Source: Pseudomonas kitaguniensis | GTDB taxonomy: Bacteria > Pseudomonadota > Gammaproteobacteria > Pseudomonadales > Pseudomonadaceae | NCBI RefSeq assembly: GCF_009296165.1 | Contig: NZ_VUAZ01000186.1 | Location: forward strand, 1-33,625 | Length of the DNA stretch: 33,625 bases | Direction of reading: 5' to 3' | Part shown: in pieces, positions 16,901 to 26,000 of the stretch | Position numbering within the stretch: position 1 is the stretch's first letter | Layout of the letters: every line of letters starts with the position of its first letter | The notes under the pieces: generated by a model | Told to the model about the DNA's origin: nothing | Databases searched by the model: none | Seen by the model: only the letters and a program-made list of their open reading frames with translations | Translations under genes and position numbers: made by a program

Positions 16901-19900
16901 GCTCGATCATCACGCCCTTGGGCTGCCCGGTAGAACCGGACGTGTAGAGCACGTAAGCGAGGTGTTCGGCGGTCAGCCCACGCTCCCCGGCCAGCGGGTT
17001 GTGCGGGCTCAAATCGCGCCACGGCTGCAGCGCACTGTTCAAGGTCAGCACCTGCACGCTTTCCGGCAGTGCACCGAGCAACGGCAGTACCGCGTACTCG
17101 CTGAGCAACACGCGCGGGGTGCTGTCGGCGAGCATGAACGCCAAACGTTGTGGCGGATACGCCGGGTCCAGCGGCACGTAAGCGGCACCCGCCTTGAGGG
17201 TCGCGAGCAACCCCACGATCATCCGCAGGCCACGCTCCAGCGCGATGGCCACGCGGTCATCCGGTTGCACACCGAGGGCGATCAGGTGATGCGCCAACTG
17301 GTTGGCCTGGGCATTCAGTTCGGCGTACGTCAGTTGCTGACCTTCATACTCCAAAGCGATTGCATCGGCGTGGAGCAGCACCTGCTCCTCGAACAGCGCG
17401 TGGATCAAGCAATCCTGCGCAGCGTCGGTACGCGTTTGGTTGAAGTCCAGCAGCACCTGGCGGCGCTCGGCCAACGGCAGAATATCCAGGCTGCTCAACG
17501 AGGCGTCCGGGGTTCGCTCCAAGGCATCGACCAGGCTCTCCAGCGCGCCGTGCATATAGCCGCAAAGACGCTGCGCACCCACGCCCGGGGTGACTTGGAC
17601 CGTGAGGCCAAACGCCTCGCCAAAATCATCGACGTCCAGCGACAGCGGGTAGTTGCTGCGTTCTTCGCCGCCCAGCGCCTGAATGCCCGTCCATACCGCG
17701 ATGTCTTCACTGGAAGCCGCAGCGGCACTGTGCCGGTAATTGAGCAAAGCACTGAACAGCGGCGCCGGAGCGGCCACGCCGCTGCAACGCTGTGCCAGCG
17801 CCAGGGAAGCGTGTTCGTGGCTTAACAACCTGCTCAAACGTGCATGCGTGGTCTTGACCCCGGCATACACACTGTCAGCGCCCACGCTGATGCGCAGCGG
17901 CAAGGTATTGATAAACAGCCCCAGCGCGCGTTCGCCACCTTGCATGCCGCCCATCAACACGGTGCCGAACACCACCTCAGCCTGGCCACACACATGCCCC
18001 AGCACTTGCGCCCACGCCATGTGCATCAGGCTTGCGGCGCTCACGCCCAATTGCCGCGCACTGGCGCGCACACGCGGGCCGAGGTCGTCGTCCACGCGCA
18101 GGTGCGCCAGCTCCAGCACGCCGCCCGCGTGCACGTCGTGCAGGCCAAACGGCAGGGTTGGCTCGTCGATGTCGGCGAGCATCTCGCTGAAAAACGCTTC
18201 ATGCTCCTGCTCGGTCATCCCGAGGCGTGCCTGAGCCACATAGTTGCGGTACGGCACTGGCACATTCAAACGGCCTTCCTGGCCCGACAGGAACGCCTGC
18301 AATTCGTGTTGCAGAATGTCCATGGCAACGTGATCGAACAGCATGTGATGGAACATCAACAAAGCTGCCCAGTGTTGCTGCTGTGCGTCGTAGGCATACA
18401 CCAGGCGCATCAGCGGCGCGTCGCGCAAGTCCATGCGGAAATGCTGCGGGTTGAAGCGCTCGCGCAATTGCGCGCCCGCCTCGGCATCGCCTGCCAGCGC
18501 GATCTCTTCCAGCGCGAACGGTACGTGGCGCAACACCACCTGCACCGGCTCGCTCAAGCCCTCCCAGCGCATGGCGGAGCGCAAGATGTCGTTACGTTCG
18601 ATCACGCCCTGCAACGCGAGGGCAAAGGCTACGAGCCGCTCGTGAGAATCGAAGTTAAACGACGCCTGCTCCAGGTACAGGTCGCCCTCCTCGGCCAGCA
18701 AGTGGTGATAAAGGATGCCCTCTTGCAACGGCGTCATCGCGTAGATGTCTTGCACGTTGGCCAGTTGGCCCGGCACACCGGCAACCAAGCTGTCGATTTC
18801 ATCCTGGCTGAGGCTGGCCAGCGGCAGCATTTGCGGGGTAATGCGTCGGCAATCAGTGCTGATAGCGTTCGGCGGGATCACCAGCGCGCGGCTGCCGCCC
18901 ACTACTTTGGCCAGCCCGGCCAGCGTCGGGTGGGTAAACAGTGCGCCAACGTCGACCCGCAGGTCTTCCTGGCGCAGGCGCTCCACCAGTTTGACCGCCA
19001 GCAGCGAATGCCCGCCCAGCTCGAAGAAGTTGTCGTGGCGCCCCACTTGCTCCAGTTGCAACACCTGCGCCCAGACCAGCGCCAGGCTGCGTTCGATACG
19101 GCCTTGCGGCGCTTCGTAATCTCGGCTGGCCACGGCCGACTGGTCCGGTGCCGGCAGCGCCTTGCGGTCGAGCTTGCGGTTCGGTGTCAGCGGCAATGCC
19201 TCAAGCAGCACAAACGCGCCCGGGATCATGTATTCCGCCAACAGCGGCGCCAGGTAGCTGCGCAAGCCGGCGGCGCTCAAGCTGGCGCCGGCATGCGGCA
19301 CCACGTAGGCCACCAGGCGCTTCTCGCCAGGGCGGTCTTCACGCGCAATCACCGCGGCTTCTTTGACCCCGACACAGTTGCCGAGCCTCGACTCGATCTC
19401 GCCCAACTCGATACGGAAGCCGCGCACCTTGACCTGGAAGTCGTTGCGCCCCAGGTACTCGATACGCCCATCCGCCAGGTAGCGCGCCAAGTCACCGGTT
19501 TTGTACATGCGCGCGCCTGGCACCTCACTGAACGGGTCGGCGAGGAAGCGCTCGGCACTCACCGCGTCGAGGTTCAGATAGCCTCGGGCAACGCCATCGC
19601 CGCCGATGAAAATCTCCCCGGCCACGCCGAACGGCACGGGTTGTTGCTGGCTGTCGAGCAGGTAAATACGTGTGTTGGCCATCGGTTTGCCGATGGTTGC
19701 GTTGCCGCTGCCTTCGACACCCGCCAGCGCATCGTGGCTGACGTAGGCGGCGGTGCACGACACGGTCGCCTCGGTCGGGCCGTAGGTATTGATCAAGCGG
19801 GTATGGGCCGGGCGCACCTCGTCCCAGAGTTTTAATTTCTGCGCCGACAGTGCGTCACCGGTGACGTTAATCAGGCGTACATGGCGCAAGCGCTCCTCGG

Positions 19901-20012
19901 CCTGCATCGGCGTGTGGTGCCATTCAGCGGCCAGGGTGTGCCAGTGCGCGGCCGTCAGGTGCAGGAAGGTCGGGCGGATCGCCGGGTCTTGCGCCGCGTC
20001 GGTGCCGAACAC
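13908..20012 (-). CDS. NRPS fragment 5: A5(Dab) C-terminal half-T5-C6(dual)-A6(Lys-like)-T6-TE1-TE2
   Basis: The frame picks up directly after the break (FGTDAAQDPAIRPTFLHL). The A5 code, joined with fragment 4, is DLEHNTTVSK, a Dab code; its last motif is NRKLDRK instead of the usual NGKLDRK. T5 serine is S336. C6 is about 17463-18797, dual type (APLQ-like TPLQEGILYHHLLAEEGD, then HHMLFDH), so Dab is expected as D. A6 is about 15903-17417, code DAESVGTIIK; the acidic residue fits a basic substrate such as Lys. T6 serine is S1416. TE1 (about 14778-15590) has GWSFGG (S1545), D1572 and H1720. TE2 (about 13925-14750) has GHSFGG (S1838), D1865 and H2005. Tandem thioesterases are the usual end of Pseudomonas lipopeptide synthetases. 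Stop at 13908-13910, 122 bases before macA. Confidence 0.92.
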   Translation of the reverse strand: MFGTDAAQDPAIRPTFLHLTAAHWHTLAAEWHHTPMQAEERLRHVRLINVTGDALSAQKLKLWDEVRPAHTRLINTYGPTEATVSCTAAYVSHDALAGVEGSGNATIGKPMANTRIYLLDSQQQPVPFGVAGEIFIGGDGVARGYLNLDAVSAERFLADPFSEVPGARMYKTGDLARYLADGRIEYLGRNDFQVKVRGFRIELGEIESRLGNCVGVKEAAVIAREDRPGEKRLVAYVVPHAGASLSAAGLRSYLAPLLAEYMIPGAFVLLEALPLTPNRKLDRKALPAPDQSAVASRDYEAPQGRIERSLALVWAQVLQLEQVGRHDNFFELGGHSLLAVKLVERLRQEDLRVDVGALFTHPTLAGLAKVVGGSRALVIPPNAISTDCRRITPQMLPLASLSQDEIDSLVAGVPGQLANVQDIYAMTPLQEGILYHHLLAEEGDLYLEQASFNFDSHERLVAFALALQGVIERNDILRSAMRWEGLSEPVQVVLRHVPFALEEIALAGDAEAGAQLRERFNPQHFRMDLRDAPLMRLVYAYDAQQQHWAALLMFHHMLFDHVAMDILQHELQAFLSGQEGRLNVPVPYRNYVAQARLGMTEQEHEAFFSEMLADIDEPTLPFGLHDVHAGGVLELAHLRVDDDLGPRVRASARQLGVSAASLMHMAWAQVLGHVCGQAEVVFGTVLMGGMQGGERALGLFINTLPLRISVGADSVYAGVKTTHARLSRLLSHEHASLALAQRCSGVAAPAPLFSALLNYRHSAAAASSEDIAVWTGIQALGGEERSNYPLSLDVDDFGEAFGLTVQVTPGVGAQRLCGYMHGALESLVDALERTPDASLSSLDILPLAERRQVLLDFNQTRTDAAQDCLIHALFEEQVLLHADAIALEYEGQQLTYAELNAQANQLAHHLIALGVQPDDRVAIALERGLRMIVGLLATLKAGAAYVPLDPAYPPQRLAFMLADSTPRVLLSEYAVLPLLGALPESVQVLTLNSALQPWRDLSPHNPLAGERGLTAEHLAYVLYTSGSTGQPKGVMIEHAGLCNEIQAIRDLTGLTAGDRTLQFATINFDASIEEIFGALTCGATLVLRSAAWLTDAAHFWALAAQARLSIISLPTRFWQGLAQDRDAAIPASVRMIVVGGEELSPDAVQHWFLRSGHTPRLLNTYGPTEATIIATATEVFAANPQPRKIGKPIANMRAYVLDAHGNPTGVGVTGEIHLAGVGVARGYLNQPHLSSERFLSDPFSDGVGRLYKTGDLGRWLVDGSLEYLGRNDDQVKIRGFRIELGEVESALLACEGVRAAVVMARDDSAGQVSGKQLVAYLCGTTGTLEQLREELLTHLPEYMLPSAFVHLDTLPVTPNGKLDRKALPAPEQAVLSRDYEAPADALEETLAACWAEVLKLVRVGRHDNFFEMGGHSLLAIRLVSQLAQANVQVTLAECFQHASVASMAAMLRLRTQAPQPQHDGLVTVRRGGSQTPLFLVHEFSGLDVYFPALAQHIDAQIPVYGLPGLAWGEPQLRSMECLATRHIALMRSVQPHGPYRVAGWSFGGVLAYEIAAQLLGMDEAVEFIGLIDTHVPRLVDQGKARWSAANAHCLHLLELCSAFCAAQPPLDPQAPATLATLEREVAQLDFDSLWQRCRDARLLQPQLAALPREALFAYLDREVAHGHAQAHYTVCPLTVPVHLFTAEQRTDEASRSSATLGWDQVVPATLLQRIDVPGDHQSMMQAPHIQALGQAIGAALAKAPVLATNAPYQPLLTIQSGQAGRAPVFCVPGAGDSVTGFIGLTDAFGPTWPIHGLQPRGLDGKAVPHSRVEAAASAYLVALEQVCPSGPVHLLGHSFGGWVAFEMALQLQARGREVASLTLVDSESPGGNGVVGKPYTATQVLERLIDTMQLAAGKPLGIDRQAFVSLNEAQQLAALHAGMVRAGMLSARSTPEVMYGPARAFGAALRTVYRPRQHYIGPVRLVLADDPSLDAQGNQREQADMIEGWGKYAEGLETWYGPGNHFTLLKAPHVYSLASWWHDGLAVPAGKVTS

Positions 20013-23000
20013 GTGCCGGCTCGCGCCAGGGTGGCGCCCGCCAGCAAGGCCGGAAAGATTTCCTCAACCGACAGGTCGAAGTTCAAGGTGTTTTGCTGCA
20101 ACACCGTGTCGTCCGGCGTCAACCCGAACAGGCGCGCCGCGTCGAGGCTGTAGTTGACCAGCCCACGGTGTTCGATCATTACGCCCTTGGGGTTACCGGT
20201 AGAGCCCGAGGTGTAAATCACATACGCCAGGTGCCGGGCGGTCAGGCCTGGCACCTGCGGGTTGTGCTCGGCACCGCTGAACGGCGTGTCCAGAAGCACT
20301 TGCGCGATGGCCAGCGCCGGCAAGCGGTCCTGCAACGCGTGCTGCGTCAGCAGCACCGACGGCGCGCTGTCCTCAATCATGTAGGCCAGGCGCTCCGGCG
20401 GGTAATGCGGGTCCAGCGGCACATACGCTGCGCCGGCCTTGAGAATCCCGAGCAGGCCGACCAGTACTTCGTCACCGCGCTCGGCGCAGATCGCCACGCG
20501 GTCGTCGGGGCCAACGCCCAAGCCGATCAGGTGGTGAGCCAGGCGGTTGGCGCGGCGGTTCAACTCGGCGTAACTCAAACGCTGATCTTCGAACGCCACC
20601 GCAATGGCCTCGGGGCGCGCCTCGACCTGCGCTTCGAACAGCTGATGAATCGTGCTGTCGTGGGCGTAGGCCACCTCGGTGTCATTAAGTTCATGCAGCA
20701 GGTAAGTACGTTCCTCGGCGTCGAGCAGCGTGATCTGCGCCAGCAGCGCCTGGTCGTCGGCGACCATCGCGTGCAACAGCCGCTCGAAGTAGCCGATGTA
20801 ACGGCGCACCGTGGCCTCGTCGAACAGCGCCGTGGCGTACTCAAGGTTGCCGGCGATGTGCCCTTGCACTTCGCTGAGGTCCAGCGACAGGTCGAACTTG
20901 GCAAAATTGCTGGTTTCGCCAACCCCTTCAAATTGCAGGTCGCCGAGTACCAGGCTTGGACCGTCGCTGGCCTGCCAGGTCAACAAGGTCTGGAACACCG
21001 GGCTGTGCGCCAGGCTGCGCGGCGGTTTGACCACCTCCACTACCTGTTCGAACGGCAAGTCCTGATGCGCTTGCGCGGCCAGCGTGCGGTCTTTGGCATG
21101 GGCCAGCAAACCGGCCACGTTAAGTGCTGCACCGGCTTCGATGCGCACCGCCAGGGTGTTGACGAACAGGCCGATCAGCCCTTCGACTTCGGCGCGCATG
21201 CGGTTGGCAACCGGCGAACCGATCACCACCTCTTCCTGCCCGGACAGACGACACAGCAACGCGCCCCACGCCGCCATCATGGTCATGTACAAGGTCGCGC
21301 CGTGACGCTGGCTCAAGGCTTTAAGCCCGGCCGTCAGCTCAACATCCAGCAGCAGGCTCAAGGTTGCGCCGCTGTAATCCTGTTGCGCAGGGCGTGGGCG
21401 GTCGGTCGGCAACATCAACAACGCCGGTGCATCGGCCAGCGCGTGCTGCCAATACTGGCTTTGTTGCTGCAGCACTTCGCCGCTCAACCAGCGCCGTTGC
21501 CACACGGCGAAGTCGCTGTATTGCAAAGTCAACGCGGGCAGCGGGTCGTCCAGGCCTTGACTGAACGCTGCGTACAGCGCCATCAGCTCGCGGGTCAGCA
21601 CGCCCATCGACCAGCCATCGGAGACGATGTGGTGCATGGTCAGCAACAGCACATGGTGGTCGTCCGCCAGGCGCAACAGGCTCGCTCGAATCAGCGGCCC
21701 CTGCTCCAGGTTGAACGGTTCAAGGGCTTCGGCACGCACCCGAGTTTGCAGGGCGTCGTCGCCGTCTACGTCGAGGCGCAAAAGCGCAAAGGCGCGCTGG
21801 GCCGGGTCGATGTGCACGCGCGGTTCGTTGTTGTGTCGAACAAAGCGGCTGCGCAGGGTTTCGTGGCGCGCAACAATACGCGTCAGCGCCTGCTCCAGTG
21901 CGTCCGCGTCTAACTGGCCGCGCAGGCCCAGGCCAAGCGGCATGTTATAGGCGGTGCTGGCGCCTTCCATCTGCGCCAGGAACCACAAACGTTGCTGGGC
22001 AAACGACAGCGGCAAGTCTTGGTCACGCGGCACCGGCAAGATCGCCGGCAAGGTGCTGCGCGCAGCCTGCGCCAGCACTTTCGCCAAGGCGGCCAGTTGC
22101 GGCTGGGCGAACAATTCGCCGAGCGCCAGCTCTACGCCCATGCGTTGACGCACTTGAGAGATCAAGCGCATCGCCAACAGCGAATGCCCGCCCAATTCAA
22201 AGAAATGCCCCTGGCGACCCACCTGCTCCAGCCCCAGCAGTTCCTGCCAGATCTGCGCCAGCGTGATCTCGATCTCGCCCTCAGGCGCTTCATAGGCAGC
22301 ACTGACCACGGCGTCCAGCCCCGGCGCCGGCAATGCCTTGCGGTCCAGCTTGCCATTGGGGCTCAGCGGCAATGCCGCGAGCTGAACATACGCCGACGGC
22401 ACCATGTACTCCGGCAACACGCCTTGCAGGTGCGTGCGCAGGTCCTCGATCTGCGGCCCCTGCGCGCCTGCCTGCGGCGTGAAGTAGCCGACCAGGCGTT
22501 CGTCACGCACCAACACAGCGGCTTCGAGTACCTGCGGATGCGCGGCGAGCAGCGCTTCAATTTCGCCGAGTTCGATGCGCAGGCCGCGAATTTTCACTTG
22601 GTCGTCATTGCGGCCGAGGTATTCAAGCGTGCCATCGGGCCGGTAACGCGCCAGGTCGCCGGTGCGGTACATGCGCCCCTGAGCCGTAAACGGATCGGCG
22701 AGGAAGCGCTCGGCGCTGAGGTCGTCGCGGCCCAGGTAACCGCGCGCCACGCCGGCGCCGCCGATGTACAACTCACCGACGCTGCCAGTCGGCAGCAGTT
22801 GCGCACAGGCGTCGAGCACGTACAGCGTGACGTTGCGCAGCGGCCGGCCCAACGGAATCTCGCCTGCCGTGTACTGGGTAAAGTCGGGGTTGACCGCATG
22901 CCAGGCCACCACGTCACTGCATTCAGTGGGGCCATAGCTGTTGATGAACTGCGGCCGTGGCACCGCGAGCTTTTCCAACTGCGAGAGTTTGATCGGCTCG

Positions 23001-26000
23001 CCGCCCAGCACCACCCGCCGCAGGTTGCTCAACGCGTGCTGTTGATCGGCCTCGATCAGCGTATAGAACGCACTCGGCGCCAGGTTGATGTGGGTGATCT
23101 GCTGCTCGGCGATCTGACGCACGATGCTCGCAGGGTCGAACGGGCTGTCCGCCAGGTGCAAAGTGGCGCCGACCGCGAGGCTGGCGAAGATGTTTTTCTG
23201 GGTCAGGTCGAAGCTGTGCGAGGTCAACAGCAACACCGCGTCCTGCGCGTTCAGCCCGACTTCGTCGAGGTACCAGCCGAGCATGTTGACCACGCCCTGA
23301 TGCTCGACCATCACGCCTTTTGGCTGGCCGGTCGAGCCCGAGGTGTAAATCACATAGGTCAGGTGCGTGGCGGCCAGCTCGGCAATCTGCGGGTTGTTTA
23401 GGCTTTGTTCGGTCGCACCCGCGTGGTCGAGGTCGACCACCGCCAGGCTCAGCTCGGCGGCCAAGTGCGCGGTGCTGCCATGCACCAGCAATGCTGCGGG
23501 CGCGCTGTCTTGCAGCATGTAGTGGATGCGCTCGATCGGGTAATTCGGGTCGATCGGCACATAGGCGCCGCCCGCCTTGAGAATCGCCAGCAGGCCGACG
23601 ATCAGCTCGGCGCTGCGCTGCACGCAAATCGCCACGCGCACGTCCGGCTGCACACCCAGCGTGCGCAAATGATGGGCGAGCTGGTTGGCGCGCTGGTTAA
23701 GCTCACGGTAGGTCAGCGCCTCGCCGGCAGCCTGCACGGCCACGGCATCAGGCGTGCGCATGACCTGCGCTTCAAACAAGCTGTGAACCGTGGCCGGGTT
23801 GAGCGCCGTGCGCAGGCCGCTCAGGTCGGCCAATTGATGTTGACGCTCTTGGTCATCCAGCAGCGGCACTTGCTCGAGCACACACTGATCGTCCGCGACC
23901 ATCGCGCGTAACAGGCGCTCGAAATAGCCCAGATGGCGAATCACCGTGGCTTCATCGAACAACGCGGTGGCATAGCTCAACGCGCCGATGATCTGGCCTT
24001 CGGCTTCGCTCAGTTCCAACGACAGCTCAAATTTCGCTGCAGTGTTGATCTGGCCGATGCTCTCCAGCACCAGATCGCCGAGTGCCAGCGCTGCGCCCTC
24101 GTTGTTCTGCCAGGTCAGCATCGTTTGGAAAACCGGGCTGTAAGCCATGCTGCGCGCCGGTTTGATGATGTCCACCACCTGCTCGAACGGCAGGTCCTGA
24201 TGCGCCTGTGCGCTCAGGGTCTGGGCCTTGACGCGTGCCAACAAGGCGTGTGCGGTTGGCGCGCCGGAAGCATCGATGCGCAGCGCCAATGTGTTGACGA
24301 ACAGGCCGATCAGGCCTTCGACTTCAGCGCGGGTGCGGTTGGCCACCGGCGAACCGATGACCACCTCATCCTGCCCGGACAAGCGACTCAACAGCGCGCC
24401 CCACGCCGCCAGTGTGGTCATGTACAACGTAGTGCCATGCCGCTGGCTCAAGGCTTTGAGGCCCTGCGTCAGTTCTGCGTCCAATTGCAGGTGCAGCACC
24501 GCACCGGTGAAGTCCTGTTGCGGCGGGCGCGCACGGTCGGTGGGCAACGCCAGCATCGCCGGCGCACCGGCCAGGGTCTGCTGCCAGTACAGGCTTTGTT
24601 TTTGCAGCACCTCACCGCTCAACCAGCGGCGTTGCCACACGGCAAAGTCGGCGTATTGCAATTCAAGCGCTGGCAACGGGTCGGCCTGGCCCTGGCTGAA
24701 GGCGGCATACAACGCCACCCACTCGCGGGTCAGCACGCCCATCGACCAGCCATCGCAGACCACGTGGTGCAAGGTCATCAGCAACACATGGTGCGCATCG
24801 CCCATGCGCACCAGGCGCGCCCGCAGCAACGGGCCGTTGACCAGGTCAAATGGCGCCAGCGCTTCGTGTTCGGTCAATGCCTGCAACTGCTGCTGCGCGT
24901 CGGCCTGGTCGCGCAAATCATTCTGCACCAACACAAATGAGCCCTCGACCGGCGTGATCAGCAACTGCGGTTGGTCATTCTCGAGAACAAACGCACTGCG
25001 CAGCACTTCGTGGCGGCTGACGATCTGCGCCAGCGCACGTTCCAGCGCCAGCGCGTCGAGTTCACCGCGCAGGCTCAAACCGATGGGCATGTTGTAGGCG
25101 GCCCCGACGTTTTCCATCTGCGCCAGGAACCACAGGCGCTGCTGCGCAAACGACAGCGGCAGCGCTTCTTCACGCGACACCGGCAGAATCGGCGGCAGGT
25201 TACTGCGCCCGGTCTTCGCCACTGCCTGCGCCAATGCCGACAGTTGCGGGTGGTCAAACAGCGCCGCCAGGTCCAGCTCAACCCCGAGTTGCAGGCGCAC
25301 CTGGGAAATCAAGCGCATCGCCAGCAACGAATGCCCGCCCAGTTCAAAGAAGTGGTCCTCACGCCCGACCTGCTCGACCTTGAGCACCTGGCTCCAGATC
25401 TGCGCCAGCGCGATTTCAACTTCGCCTTGCGGCGCTTCGTAGCCACGGCTAAGCAACGCGTGCTGATCGGGCACCGGCAGCGCCTTGCGGTCGACCTTGC
25501 CGTTGTTGGTCAATGGCAGGTTGTCGAGGCGCACATACGCGCTCGGCACCATGTAGTCCGGCAGTTGCTCTTGCAAGTAGTCACGCAGCGCTTCGATTTC
25601 AAGCGCCGCGTGCGCGGTGAAATACGCCACCAGGCGCTTGTGCCCCGGCTCGTCTTCACGCGCCAGCACGATCACATCCTTGACCTGCGGGTGTTCGCTC
25701 AAGCGATTTTCGATTTCACCCAGCTCGATACGGAAGCCGCGAATCTTCACCTGGTCGTCGTTACGGCCCAGGCACTCCAGCTCGCCCTTGGCCAACCAGC
25801 GGCCCAGGTCACCGGTGCGGTACATCAACGCAGCGCTTTCATCACTGAACGGGTCGACGAGGAACTTCTCGAGCGTCAGCTCAGGGCGGTTCAGGTAACC
25901 CTTCGCCACCCCTTTGCCGCCAATGTAGATTTCACCGATGACGCCCAGCGGCACCGGTTGCTGACGCTCATTGAGCAGGTAAATACGCGTGTTCGAAATC

